64,000 nucleotides of DNA from Magnetococcales bacterium HCHbin5 (GTDB lineage Bacteria > Pseudomonadota > Magnetococcia > Magnetococcales > Magnetaquicoccaceae). A program made the position numbers and the translations under genes. The first letter of the stretch is position 1. Each line of letters starts with the position of its first letter. The DNA lies in NCBI GenBank assembly GCA_002753505.1, contig PEAG01000001.1, positions 62,001 to 126,000 on the forward strand, given 5' to 3'. Shown here one piece after another: positions 1 through 8,726 of this stretch. Under the pieces are notes generated by a model. The model was not told where the DNA came from, made no database searches, and saw nothing but the letters and a program-made list of their open reading frames with translations.

Positions 1-1
1 G

Positions 2-496
2 TTGGATGTTTCCGTGATCGAAAGTGGCTCCTTTATTCTCAACAAACGCAGTGGCAGCTTGGCCATTTTGTTGACGGAGCGGGTTCGCCTGGCCCAGTTT
101 GCGGCCCAGACCAAGCGTACCACCATCCATTACAAGGACAACCTGGCCGCCCTGGCCCAGTTTGACGCCGGGCGTTTGGGACAAGTGATGGATAATCTGC
201 TCTCCAACGCCATCAAGTTTTCACCTGCGGGCAGTCAAATTTGGGTCGAGCTGATTGACAAACCCGATCATGTAGGGTTCGCGGTGACCGACGAGGGGCC
301 GGGCATTACAGCCAAAGAGCAGGCGCAACTTTTTGGTTCTTTTCAAAAATTGAGCAATCAGCCCACCGGTGGCGAAAAGTCGACCGGACTCGGGTTGGCC
401 ATCAGCAAAAAAATTGTGGTGGCCCACGGGGGCACGATCCAGGTGGAGCCTGCTGCCAAAGGAGGGAGCCGCTTTACCGTCACTCTGCCCCGGTAA
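2..496 (+). CDS. Sensor histidine kinase, C-terminal fragment (cut by window edge)
   Basis: The 5' part of the gene lies outside the window, so only about 164 C-terminal residues are visible. They form a GHKL (HATPase_c) ATP-binding domain. The N box reads DNLLSNAIKFSP, the G1 box DEGPGI and the G2 box GLGLAISKKIV, and the protein ends in the usual RFTVTLPR strand. This domain phosphorylates a histidine in the missing dimerisation domain. Sensor input, HisKA type and any receiver domains cannot be judged. The stop codon is followed at once by a REP-like palindrome and then by the convergent fadL gene. Confidence 0.85.
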   Translation: MDVSVIESGSFILNKRSGSLAILLTERVRLAQFAAQTKRTTIHYKDNLAALAQFDAGRLGQVMDNLLSNAIKFSPAGSQIWVELIDKPDHVGFAVTDEGPGITAKEQAQLFGSFQKLSNQPTGGEKSTGLGLAISKKIVVAHGGTIQVEPAAKGGSRFTVTLPR

Positions 497-535
497 GCAG
501 GGGTCCGGGGAGCATCACGCTCCCCAGGCCGCTGC
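497..535. repeat. REP-like palindrome, copy A
   Basis: The core is GGGGAGC, five bases, GCTCCCC at 507-525, enclosed by GCAG at 497-500 and CTGC at 532-535. It lies between the convergent ends of the kinase gene and fadL. Copies with nearly the same core occur near 1991-2050, 4121-4150 and 51900-51940, always between genes. A bidirectional terminator or mRNA-stabilising role is possible; neither strand has a clear U-tract. Confidence 0.7.
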
Positions 536-574
536 AATCGTTTGAACAGATCAGGAAGAGCACGGGTGTTGGGA

Positions 575-1855
575 TCAAAATTTGTAGGTCCACCCCAACT
601 CCACAGAGTTTTGGGACATCTCCAGGGAACCGGTCTGGAACGGGGTGTTGGGGCTGCTGCCGTTGATGCTTTTGTCAAACGCATGGATATAGGCCAGATT
701 GATGGTGTTTTTGGCATCAAAAGACCAGCCGGCCCCAAGGGAGATATGGTCCGTCACGGTAGCCGGGGCAATGATGTTGAACAGACCCTGCTGGCCAGGA
801 ATCACCTCGTTGCCCTTGCTGTAACCAGCCCGAAAGGCCCATTCACTGGTTGGGGTCCACTGCGCGCCGATTTTGTAGACAATCATGTCATCCCACCCGA
901 ACCCCAAACCGTTGTCGGTTCCCATATAGATATTGCCCGGCACCAATTGGACATTATTGGGATTGTGAATGGACTTTACATTGCTGAACATCAAATCCTG
1001 CACATCAAAGGCTACTGTTATGGCAGGGGTTGGTTTGACTGCGACGCCGGCCTGCAGGATGGGTGGAATGTCAAAGCTGCCGGACTCCGCCAACAGTCCC
1101 CGATATTTGTCAAAGCGGGTCATGTAAGTTTTGCTCTGTATCGAGGCCCCCAACGACAGCCAGTCGTTCACGGGACCATACCATCCCAGTTTGATGCCTG
1201 CGCCATAGGAGTAGTCGTACCCACGGTTGGTCACATTGTCCGGAGAGGCCGAGACCCCCGTGAAGGGTTGCAGGCCGGTGACCTCAATCCGCTGGACAGC
1301 CAAAATGGGAGCGACGCCCAGGGTGTTGTGGTCATCCAATTTCTGGGCGTAGTTGAAACCGACAAACAACTGCGCCATGTCCACCCCGGTCGGAGAGGAG
1401 GTGAAACCGGGGGCGGCAAAGTTGCCGAAAACAGCCGAATCATACTGGGTATTCATGCCGCCATTGCCACCGACACTGATGCCAATGGAACGGTTGTCGT
1501 CCAGCATTTTGTTCCAGCCAAAATAGGGAATCAGGAAAAAATCGTTACTGCTTTCGTAAGTGCCTGGTGAAATAAAGGGTACACCTGCGGGCGTGGACGA
1601 AGGGGTGTTGGCGGTAAATCCCCGATCAGGCATGAAAAGATTAACGCCAAGCGTGATCTGATTGCCAACATGTGCCATTAATGCCGGGTTGATGGCCGTA
1701 CCCATGGCATCCGTGGGAAACGCAACCCCAGCCCCTGCCATGGATTTGTTGGCGGTACCAAAACCCTCGGAAAAATAACCATTAGTGGCGAATGCGGGCA
1801 GGGACAACCCCAGGAAGGCACAGACGGACAGCGGCGCGTACAGAAACTTTTTCAT
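575..1855 (-). CDS. FadL/OmpP1/TodX-family outer membrane transport protein
   Basis: A 426-residue outer membrane beta-barrel of the FadL family, which carries long-chain fatty acids or other hydrophobic molecules across the outer membrane. The start at 1855 is chosen because MKKFLYAPLSVCAFLG opens a clear signal peptide ending near LPAFA, followed directly by the family hallmark NGYFSEGFGTANKSMAGAG. An AGAGGA ribosome site lies 6-7 bases upstream. The chain ends in ELGWTYKF with a terminal Phe, typical of BAM-assembled barrels. Length is normal for the family. It stands alone between two REP-like regions. The substrate is unknown. Confidence 0.88.
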   Translation of the reverse strand: MKKFLYAPLSVCAFLGLSLPAFATNGYFSEGFGTANKSMAGAGVAFPTDAMGTAINPALMAHVGNQITLGVNLFMPDRGFTANTPSSTPAGVPFISPGTYESSNDFFLIPYFGWNKMLDDNRSIGISVGGNGGMNTQYDSAVFGNFAAPGFTSSPTGVDMAQLFVGFNYAQKLDDHNTLGVAPILAVQRIEVTGLQPFTGVSASPDNVTNRGYDYSYGAGIKLGWYGPVNDWLSLGASIQSKTYMTRFDKYRGLLAESGSFDIPPILQAGVAVKPTPAITVAFDVQDLMFSNVKSIHNPNNVQLVPGNIYMGTDNGLGFGWDDMIVYKIGAQWTPTSEWAFRAGYSKGNEVIPGQQGLFNIIAPATVTDHISLGAGWSFDAKNTINLAYIHAFDKSINGSSPNTPFQTGSLEMSQNSVELGWTYKF

Positions 1856-1988
1856 GGCGAGTCCTCTTTCCATAGAGAGAATACAATAGGGCGGGCATGG
1901 AGGAAAGTTGATGGCGTTATTGAGAAATGTCAAGCAAAAAAGCTGTCCTATAACGAATTGCCAGTCTCCGATGCAGCAGCCACCCATC

Positions 1989-2072
1989 TGCTGGGGAGCG
2001 TGACGCCCCCAGCCCTTGCAGTAACAGGGGGCCGGGGAGCATCACGCTCGTGCAGGGGCCGAAGCCCCTGCA
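1989..2072. repeat. REP-like palindromes (copy B) and a perfect GC hairpin
   Basis: Two degenerate copies of the dispersed REP-like unit lie side by side: CTGGGG at 1991-1996 faces CCCCAG at 2007-2012, and GAGCATCACGCTC follows at about 2036-2048. After them is a perfect 9-bp hairpin: TGCAGGGGC at 2051-2059, loop CGAA, GCCCCTGCA at 2064-2072. The block sits 50-130 bases past the stop of the minus-strand chemoreceptor gene and upstream of fadL. It could end chemoreceptor transcription, but no U-run follows. Confidence 0.6.
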
Positions 2073-2120
2073 TGAGGCAGAGCGGGGGAGGGGGTGGCGG
2101 AGTGTGGGGCAGATCACCTC

Positions 2121-3995
2121 TTACACCCTGAAATAGCCAATGCTCTCCTGCATGGCCCGAGCCTGCTCCGACAGGGATTCGGCGATCTGCGACATTTCCG
2201 ACGTCGCCACGGCGTTCTCCTGGATCACCCGGTCCAGCTCCTGGATCGCCTGATTCACCTGCTGCGCTCCCTGGTTTTGCTCGGCAGAGGCGTTGGCAAT
2301 CTCCTGCACCAATTTTGCCGTGCGCTGGATGTCCGGCACCAGACGGTCCAGAGAACTGCCCGCCTCCTCGGCGGTGCGGACACTGGAACTGGCAAGGGAG
2401 GTGATCTCTCCCGCCGCCGTTTGGCTGCGTTCCGCCAGTTTTCTCACCTCCGCTGCCACCACGGCAAACCCTTTCCCATGTTCACCGGCACGCGCGGCCT
2501 CAATGGCGGCGTTCAAGGCCAGCAGATTGGTCTGGCGGGCAATCTCCTCGATTACGACAATACGGCTGGCAATCTGTTTCATCGCCACCACTGCCTGTTT
2601 GACGGATTCGCCGGTTTTGCCTGCCTCCTTGGCTGCCTGAGAGGCCAGTGCTTGTGTGGTGAGGGCGTTGTCGGCATTGTTTTGGATATTGGCAGCCATT
2701 TGCTCCATGGCTGCCGAGGTCTCCTCGATGGAAGCGGCCTGCCGCTGTCCCCCCTCGGAAACATGATGGGCAGAACTGTTGACCCGCTCGCAGTCCAGAA
2801 CAACCGCCCCGGCCACCCCCTGAACCACCCCTACCGTATCCCGCAAATGGCCCACCATGCGGCGTATGCCACCATAAATGCTTCGTTCCCGATTACAGTC
2901 CACGTTGAACGCCACCGAGAGATCGCCCCTGGTCACCTCGCTGACAATGGTCACTACCTCGCCAATCTCCGTCGTTTCGCAGCCGATTTGCTGCATTAAC
3001 TCCTGATTGACAAAGCGGACATAGCCCAAAGTCGCAACGACAATCAGGGGAATCAGGATGGAATAGAGGATCAATTGGAATTGGGCCTTCTCGGCCTGAA
3101 TGGCCGCCTGTTTGCCCAACTCCTCCGACAGGCCATCTTCAACCTTTTTCAGTTGATTGATCTTTTCGGTAATGGTGGCAAACCAATGGTTGGGATCGAT
3201 ACCAAATCCCCCGCTGCCGGCCTTGTCAAAGGCCAACTGCCGCATACGGTCCACCTCTGCCACAGCGTTGACCGACATCTGCTCTTTGAAAAGGGCCTGC
3301 ATGGCGGCAGTGGCCATGGCCGAAAAGGTGTTCAGGAAGGCCGACTGTTCTCCCGCCAACGAGCCAAAACGTTGCAAGATGCCTGGGCCAAACTTGTCCT
3401 GGGCAAAGGTGTTGGTGAGGGTGGCTCGCTCCAGACCGGCTCGCTCTTTGGCCAGCATCAGGCTGACATAGGCGGTGGTCCGGGCCGCCATCTCCGCATC
3501 CGTGGCCAACTCTGTCATCCCCCGCACCACGGTGATCAGCTTGTCAATGGTACCGGTATAATATTTGAGAACTTCCGGGGTAGATACCGCCAGACCATCC
3601 ACCCGATTGCGCCACTCCCCCAGTTGGGCAAGACTGCTGTTGGCCTCGGTCACCTGGCCCACAAACTGGCTGCCAAAACGGCTCAGACGGGTCGCCCCAA
3701 CCCCCGTTCGCCACTCTCCCAGCAGCTTGTCAGAGAGTTCCCGCTGTTTGGACAGTTCTGCTCGAAACTTTTGTCCCTTGCTGCCGAGAAAACCGGCATT
3801 CATTCCCCGTTCCTTTTGCAGTTCATGCACCAAGGCCCCTGCATGCTTGGCCAATACCGTCAAGCTGGACATGGCATCCATGCGATTGCGCAGCTCATAT
3901 TTGGCCCAGATCAACTCTCCTCCCAGCCAACAGAGGCTGAGCAGGGGAAGCAGGAGCATCAGAGCCAGTTTGGTACGCAATTTCATTGTTTTCAT
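2121..3995 (-). CDS. Methyl-accepting chemotaxis protein with NIT sensor domain
   Basis: A 624-residue chemoreceptor. An N-terminal membrane segment (about 8-27) is followed by a periplasmic helical domain with the NIT signature ([20 protein letters not shown] near residues 55-75), a family linked to nitrate/nitrite sensing. A second membrane segment lies near 308-328, then a HAMP-like region and a long cytoplasmic signalling coiled coil. The hairpin tip [19 protein letters not shown] and the following [18 protein letters not shown] are canonical for binding CheA/CheW. There is no C-terminal CheR-binding pentapeptide; it ends in SIGYFRV. GAGGG seven bases upstream supports the start at 3995. 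No che genes are nearby. Confidence 0.9.
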   Translation of the reverse strand: MKTMKLRTKLALMLLLPLLSLCWLGGELIWAKYELRNRMDAMSSLTVLAKHAGALVHELQKERGMNAGFLGSKGQKFRAELSKQRELSDKLLGEWRTGVGATRLSRFGSQFVGQVTEANSSLAQLGEWRNRVDGLAVSTPEVLKYYTGTIDKLITVVRGMTELATDAEMAARTTAYVSLMLAKERAGLERATLTNTFAQDKFGPGILQRFGSLAGEQSAFLNTFSAMATAAMQALFKEQMSVNAVAEVDRMRQLAFDKAGSGGFGIDPNHWFATITEKINQLKKVEDGLSEELGKQAAIQAEKAQFQLILYSILIPLIVVATLGYVRFVNQELMQQIGCETTEIGEVVTIVSEVTRGDLSVAFNVDCNRERSIYGGIRRMVGHLRDTVGVVQGVAGAVVLDCERVNSSAHHVSEGGQRQAASIEETSAAMEQMAANIQNNADNALTTQALASQAAKEAGKTGESVKQAVVAMKQIASRIVVIEEIARQTNLLALNAAIEAARAGEHGKGFAVVAAEVRKLAERSQTAAGEITSLASSSVRTAEEAGSSLDRLVPDIQRTAKLVQEIANASAEQNQGAQQVNQAIQELDRVIQENAVATSEMSQIAESLSEQARAMQESIGYFRV

Positions 3996-4120
3996 TGTTT
4001 ACCCTCGACATGAATAGTGGGTGGGTCGTCCTTGATCACAGTTTCGGTCACCACGACCTGTTATTTGTGGGTCAGAAGGCAGCTTCAGAAACGGAAACAG
4101 TCCCTGCCCCTGCACCCCGC

Positions 4121-4150
4121 CAGGGGGCGTGATGCTCCCCAGCCCTTGCA
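4121..4150. repeat. REP-like palindrome, copy C
   Basis: GGGGGCGTGATGCTCCCC followed by AGCCCTTGCA matches, in inverse orientation, the unit found at 497-535, 1989-2050 and 51900-51940. It lies just past the ilvD stop codon on the minus strand, in the gap before the chemoreceptor start. Confidence 0.6.
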
Positions 4151-4163
4151 AAAAACCGGATTA

Positions 4164-6017
4164 TTATGATGAACGGCTCCCTTGCAGCTGCCGGAGATCC
4201 CGCACGGCCCCTCGGGCAGCCGAGGTGGTCAGGGCCGCGTAGGCCTGCAACGCCTGCGAGACGACCCGCTGCCGATTGGCCGGGCGATAGCCCTGCATTT
4301 TGGCCCGCCGCTGCTCCAACAGCTCCGCTGTCACCCGCATCTGAATGGTACGGTTGGGAATGTCAATGTCGATGATGTCTCCCTCTTCCAACAGGGCGAT
4401 GGTTCCCCCTTCGGCCGCCTCCGGTGAGACATGACCAATGGAAAGCCCCGAAGTGCCACCGGAAAAACGGCCGTCGGTGATCAAGGCACATGCCTTGCCC
4501 AATCCCTTGGATTTCAAATAACTGGTGGGGTAAAGCATCTCCTGCATCCCGGGCCCCCCCTTGGGCCCCTCGTAGCGAATGACCAACACATCTCCCGGCT
4601 GAATCCGGTCGCCCAGAATCGCCTCACAGGCACTCTCCTGACTCTCAAACAGACGGGCAGGTCCAGAAAATTGCCAGATGGACTCATCCACTCCCGCCGT
4701 TTTGACAATACACCCCTCCTGGGCCAGGTTGCCGAACAGTACCGCCAATCCCCCATCCCTGGAGTAGGCATGGGCCACATCCCGGATACAGCCATTGGCA
4801 CGGTCCAGGTCCAGACTGGGCCAGCGACTGGACTGGGCAAAGGGGAGAACGGTGGCCCGGCCACCCGGTCCGGCCAAATGACGCTCTTTGGCCGCCGCGC
4901 TGGCGGTCGGACTGGCAATATCCTCCTGCATCAAGGCCGCTTCGAGAGTGGGGGCATGCACAGTCGGACAGTGGCTGTGGAGCAGCCCCGCCCGAAGCAA
5001 CTCGCCCAGAATGGCCGGAATTCCCCCCGCCCGATGGACATCCTCCATGTGGTAGCGGTCGGTGGAAGGGGCCACTTTGCACAAACAGGGAACTGTCTTG
5101 GAAAGCCGGTTGACATCTGCCATGCTGAAGGGAACCTCCCCCTCCTGGGCCGCTGCCAGCAGGTGCAAAATGGTGTTGGTGGAGCCTCCCATGGCAATAT
5201 CGAGCGACATGGCATTTTCAAAGGCGGCAAAACTGGCAATGGCGCGGGGCAGAACCGAGTCGTCCCCCTGTTCGTAATAACGTTGGGTCAATGCGACAAT
5301 CCGTTGTCCGGCCTGCAAAAAAAGCTGTTTGCGATCGGCATGGGTGGCCAGCAGGGTGCCGTTGCCCGGCAGGGCCAGGCCGAGGGCCTCCATCAGGCAG
5401 TTCATCGAATTGGCGGTGAAAAGACCGGCACAGGAGCCGCAGGTGGGACAGGCATTCTGTTCGATGGCGGCCAGGTCAGACGCCGAGACCCGGCTATCCC
5501 CCGCTGCAATCATGGAGTCGATCAGATCCAGCTTTTGCAGGTTGCCATTGCCCAACTGCACCTTGCCCGCTTCCATGGGGCCGCCGGAGACAAAAATGGC
5601 CGGAATGTTGAGACGCAAGACAGCCATCAGCATGCCAGGGGTGATCTTGTCACAGTTGGAGATACAGACCAGGGCATCCGCTGTATGGGCATTGACCATA
5701 TATTCCACGCTGTCGGCGATCAGATCCCGGGAGGGGAGGGAATAGAGCATCCCCCCATGTCCCATGGCAATGCCGTCATCGATGGCGATGGTGTTAAACT
5801 CCTTCGCAATCCCCCCCGCCGCTACAATTTCGCCGGCCACCAGGGCACCCATCTCCTTCAGATGGACATGGCCCGGCACAAACTGGGTAAAGGAGTTGGC
5901 AATGGCAATAATGGGCTTGCCAAAATCGGTTTCGGCCACACCCGTGGCGCGCCATAACGCCCTGGCACCAGCCATGTTTCGTCCGTGGGTGGAGGTTTGT
6001 GAACGATAAACGGGCAT
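4164..6017 (-). CDS. ilvD: Dihydroxy-acid dehydratase
   Basis: IlvD dehydrates 2,3-dihydroxy-isovalerate and 2,3-dihydroxy-3-methylvalerate to the 2-oxo acid precursors of valine and isoleucine in the cytoplasm. The start at 6017 ([20 protein letters not shown]) gives 617 residues, as in well-studied IlvD proteins, and has AGGAG upstream; an upstream in-frame extension exists but is not IlvD-like. Cluster and active-site motifs are visible: [10 protein letters not shown], the cysteine-rich [20 protein letters not shown], and near the C-terminus [22 protein letters not shown]. It is divergent from tsaC with 126 bases between the starts. No other branched-chain gene is adjacent. Confidence 0.97.
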   Translation of the reverse strand: MPVYRSQTSTHGRNMAGARALWRATGVAETDFGKPIIAIANSFTQFVPGHVHLKEMGALVAGEIVAAGGIAKEFNTIAIDDGIAMGHGGMLYSLPSRDLIADSVEYMVNAHTADALVCISNCDKITPGMLMAVLRLNIPAIFVSGGPMEAGKVQLGNGNLQKLDLIDSMIAAGDSRVSASDLAAIEQNACPTCGSCAGLFTANSMNCLMEALGLALPGNGTLLATHADRKQLFLQAGQRIVALTQRYYEQGDDSVLPRAIASFAAFENAMSLDIAMGGSTNTILHLLAAAQEGEVPFSMADVNRLSKTVPCLCKVAPSTDRYHMEDVHRAGGIPAILGELLRAGLLHSHCPTVHAPTLEAALMQEDIASPTASAAAKERHLAGPGGRATVLPFAQSSRWPSLDLDRANGCIRDVAHAYSRDGGLAVLFGNLAQEGCIVKTAGVDESIWQFSGPARLFESQESACEAILGDRIQPGDVLVIRYEGPKGGPGMQEMLYPTSYLKSKGLGKACALITDGRFSGGTSGLSIGHVSPEAAEGGTIALLEEGDIIDIDIPNRTIQMRVTAELLEQRRAKMQGYRPANRQRVVSQALQAYAALTTSAARGAVRDLRQLQGSRSS

Positions 6018-6143
6018 CTTTTCGATCTCCTGAATTGAATGTAACGCACTCTGCGTATTGCCTGATGGGGAAAATGTATGCGACAATGTGTTACGAGTTG
6101 CCTCAGTATAGACACGACCAACACCGAAGGGAAATGCATTAAG

Positions 6144-6761
6144 ATGGTTCCACTCGTTAAAATTCATCCCGACAATCCGCAGGCACGCCTGATCAACCAG
6201 GCGGCGGCTCTTCTGCGTGGAGGAGGCGTGATTGTCTATCCCACGGATACCGCTTATGGCTTGGGCTGCACCCTCAGCAATCGCAAGGGGGTGGATCGCA
6301 TCATCCAGATCAGGCAACTCTCTGCCAATCATCGTTTTTCCATTCTGTGTCCCGATCTGGCCGAAATCGCCCATTATGCCCGGGTGGACAATGCCACTTA
6401 TCGGCTGTTGCGTCGCTTCTTGCCGGGGCCTTACACCTTTGTGCTGGAAGCCACCCGGGATGTGCCCAAAAATATTTTACCGCGCCGCAAAACCATTGGC
6501 CTGCGCATTCCAGGCCATTCCATCTGTCTGGCCCTGTTGCAGGCGGTGGGTGAACCTTTGCTCTCGGCCACGGTTCGCCTGCCCCAGGATGAAACGGTTC
6601 TGAACGACCCGGAAGAGATCCACAAGCGACTGGCCTCGCAGGTGGACATGGTGATCGACAGTGGCATTTTGCTTTCTGAGCCCTCGACCGTGGTCGATTT
6701 GACCGGAGATGCCCCGGTGATTTTGCGCAGCGGAGCCGGGGATCCAAACGTATTCATGTAA
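6144..6761 (+). CDS. tsaC: L-threonylcarbamoyladenylate synthase (TsaC/YrdC/Sua5 family)
   Basis: YrdC-fold enzyme that makes threonylcarbamoyl-AMP from threonine, bicarbonate and ATP, the first step of t6A synthesis at position 37 of ANN-decoding tRNAs. The 205-residue product has the family core: [20 protein letters not shown] near the N-terminus, then a KxR-type region ([11 protein letters not shown]), [12 protein letters not shown], and [12 protein letters not shown]. The start at 6144 is preferred over an upstream in-frame ATG because the YrdC domain begins a few residues later and GAAGGGAAA lies just upstream. There is no Sua5 C-terminal domain, so this is the short form. Confidence 0.93.
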   Translation: MVPLVKIHPDNPQARLINQAAALLRGGGVIVYPTDTAYGLGCTLSNRKGVDRIIQIRQLSANHRFSILCPDLAEIAHYARVDNATYRLLRRFLPGPYTFVLEATRDVPKNILPRRKTIGLRIPGHSICLALLQAVGEPLLSATVRLPQDETVLNDPEEIHKRLASQVDMVIDSGILLSEPSTVVDLTGDAPVILRSGAGDPNVFM

Positions 6762-6834
6762 AACACTTGACTCCCTTCCCTGATCTGCCGAAAAGAGGTG
6801 CAGGTAGGTATTCTGAAACGGCAAGGAGATGGCC

Positions 6835-7314
6835 ATGCCCGGGCGGGGAAAAGTTATTCCACTGAAGGATTTTTTGATAAAGGGTGTGCGGCATCCCAAA
6901 ACGCATGCAACCCCTGAGCTTACCGGGCCGTTGCCGACCGGTTGGGTCTCTGCCTGGGACTACTGGGTAGAGGGTGTTCGGAAGCCTGCCCAAGTGCCCG
7001 AGGAGACCATTGTCCGTCTGCGTCCGCCTTCCAGGAAAAAACCGCTGCCTCCCGAGGCATGGTTGACCGAGGAGGATGTGCTGGCCGACATCCAACAGCT
7101 GTACGCACTCAGTATCGTCCCGCTCAAGGTGGAGGAGAGGCGTCAACTCAACCAGGAAGAGGTGGAGTTGGGGGAGGTCTCTCCTGAAGAGGGTGAATAC
7201 CGGGACGTGCGCCTGGAGGAGATCCAGGAGGAACACCTGATTCGGATCGAGGGGATTGTGCATTGGTTTGTGGACAACTATTTCCGGGAATTTGAGTCGG
7301 TTGTCGAGGAGTAG
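6835..7314 (+). CDS. Hypothetical protein, 159 residues, Pro/Glu-rich
   Basis: A protein I do not recognise. AAGGAG at 6823-6828 is six bases before the ATG at 6835 and directly abuts the ATG at 6829, so 6835 (MPGRGKVIPLKDF) is the likely start. The N-terminal half is rich in Pro, Lys and Arg (for example RLRPPSRKKPLPPEAWLTEE). The C-terminal half is strongly acidic, with many Glu residues, and ends in an amphipathic helix-like HWFVDNYFREFESVVEE. No signal peptide, membrane segment or metal motif is seen. It follows tsaC by 73 bases on the same strand and could share its transcript. A cytoplasmic adaptor role is only a guess. Confidence 0.6.
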   Translation: MPGRGKVIPLKDFLIKGVRHPKTHATPELTGPLPTGWVSAWDYWVEGVRKPAQVPEETIVRLRPPSRKKPLPPEAWLTEEDVLADIQQLYALSIVPLKVEERRQLNQEEVELGEVSPEEGEYRDVRLEEIQEEHLIRIEGIVHWFVDNYFREFESVVEE

Positions 7315-7457
7315 CCTGCTTTTTGATTCGGCTCCTCGTGTTCTGTCCTACATCGGACGACAGGCCCGTCATGCCTTAAAAAAACGCAGTCCGGGATCTC
7401 GCAGAGTTGCCGGGAATGTTCCGGGATGTGCTTACCAGAGACGATCACTTGTATCAT

Positions 7458-8726
7458 TCACGTTGAACCAGCACGCTCTGGATTGGCCGCGTGAATGGTC
7501 AGTAGAAGTTCCGTGTTGTCAATCAGACGATATTCAGGCAACCGGCCAGAATTATGAAGGCTTTCCTCCATGATAATTGGCACACCATCACCACGTTTTT
7601 CCATAAAATATTGGCGTGTCAGATCTTCATCACTCTCATCGACTGGACAACGCGCCAGCAACGTTGTCAGCAATTCGTTTCGGGTTACTTGACGCAGGGG
7701 TAGACTGTCGATGGTAATCGTGTTGGGTAGTGTTCCCGGGGAATAGAGTTCAAGGCGGTTGTCAAACATGAAGAGCCGAATTTTCGACCCGGCAATGGAA
7801 TAATCCCGGTGCGCCACGGCGTTAACCACCGCTTCAAACACTGCCCTTACACTGAACTGGGGCAGTTCGACCCTGCCGGGCTGTTTGCTGGCTGCCACGG
7901 TCATGTTGCGGCGTACAAATCTCATGGCAAGCCTGATCTGTTCATCCAGGGGACCGTGGCACTCCAAGGCATCAAGCTGCTGATTGGAATCTTGCCGCGA
8001 TCCACGATAGCGAACAGCCATGATGAAGGCACTCGGCATCCATTGGACCGGTCTTCTGGAACACATCAGTATGCCAGAGACGGAGGTCCGTTCCGTGCCA
8101 TCGTCATCCGCTTTGAGCAGGCCCTGTTTGCGAAGGGTCGTCACCGGCTCAGCGATGTGTATGCCCAAAAATCGCTGCCACAGGGGTTCGTCCATATCGG
8201 ATAGCGAAGTTTCCGGAACGGGTTGTTCATCGAAGCGGATGAGTTGGGCTTGACTGCGCTGTTGAAGCAAACGGGACAACACAGGGGTATCCATCTCGCG
8301 TTTTGAACTGCCTTGGCGGTGAAAATATCCGCCAGGACTCTTGTGGACAAACAGACTGCGTGGAATTTCGACTTTCAAGATGGCTTTTGGCAATCCCATG
8401 GTGTCCGGCAGTTCCATGCGCAAGGAACGAAACAAAACAGGCGGTTTGACGCTCTCGTTGCACACTTCAAAGACATACCGTTCAACATCATCAAGATGCT
8501 GCCTGGAAAGGCCGATGATCTCCCGTGTTTTGTCGTCCACTCCAAAAACAATGACGGCGTTGGCCGTATTGGCCATGGCCGCAATCTCATCGGCCAAATC
8601 GGCGCGTGCAGGAGCCTTGACCTTGTTGCCCGCCATGACAACAGCCTTGAGTTCGAGAGAGGTATCCTCCCCCAGTTGGATTTTCCGAAGCAGCTCCTCC
8701 GCACTATCAAACACGTCGACCTCCAT
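7458..8726 (-). CDS. AlbA_2 (Schlafen-like) and HATPase_c_4 domain protein, RecG-like family
   Basis: A 422-residue protein of the family often labelled putative transcriptional regulator or RecG-like. The N-terminal 140 residues match the AlbA_2/Schlafen AAA_4 fold: EDTSLELKAVV, a small-residue helix ADLADEIAAMANTANAVIVFG, then VDDKTREIIG and YFHRQGSSKREM. Residues about 290-345 match the C-terminal HATPase-like domain: FEAVVNAVAHRDYSIAGSKI, then LELYSPGTLPN. No helicase motif is present, so RecG activity is unlikely. The gene overlaps the 3' end of the upstream PHP-SMC gene by 20 bases, which implies translational coupling and a joint function. Nucleic-acid binding is known for the fold; defence against phage is inference from the pairing. 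Confidence 0.8.
   Translation of the reverse strand: MEVDVFDSAEELLRKIQLGEDTSLELKAVVMAGNKVKAPARADLADEIAAMANTANAVIVFGVDDKTREIIGLSRQHLDDVERYVFEVCNESVKPPVLFRSLRMELPDTMGLPKAILKVEIPRSLFVHKSPGGYFHRQGSSKREMDTPVLSRLLQQRSQAQLIRFDEQPVPETSLSDMDEPLWQRFLGIHIAEPVTTLRKQGLLKADDDGTERTSVSGILMCSRRPVQWMPSAFIMAVRYRGSRQDSNQQLDALECHGPLDEQIRLAMRFVRRNMTVAASKQPGRVELPQFSVRAVFEAVVNAVAHRDYSIAGSKIRLFMFDNRLELYSPGTLPNTITIDSLPLRQVTRNELLTTLLARCPVDESDEDLTRQYFMEKRGDGVPIIMEESLHNSGRLPEYRLIDNTELLLTIHAANPERAGST

Noticed and set aside
542-1570. Long plus-strand open frame opposite fadL
   Set aside because: It lies wholly antisense to a gene with signal peptide and complete family motifs; the translation has no recognisable domain and a GC-codon shadow composition.
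4431-5957. 508-codon plus-strand open frame
   Set aside because: It is the complement of ilvD, which has all motifs and the correct length. Long antisense frames are expected in GC-rich genes.
7458-8726. RecG helicase
   Set aside because: Annotations of this family often say RecG-like, but no helicase motifs or Walker A are present; only AlbA_2 and HATPase-like parts are seen.
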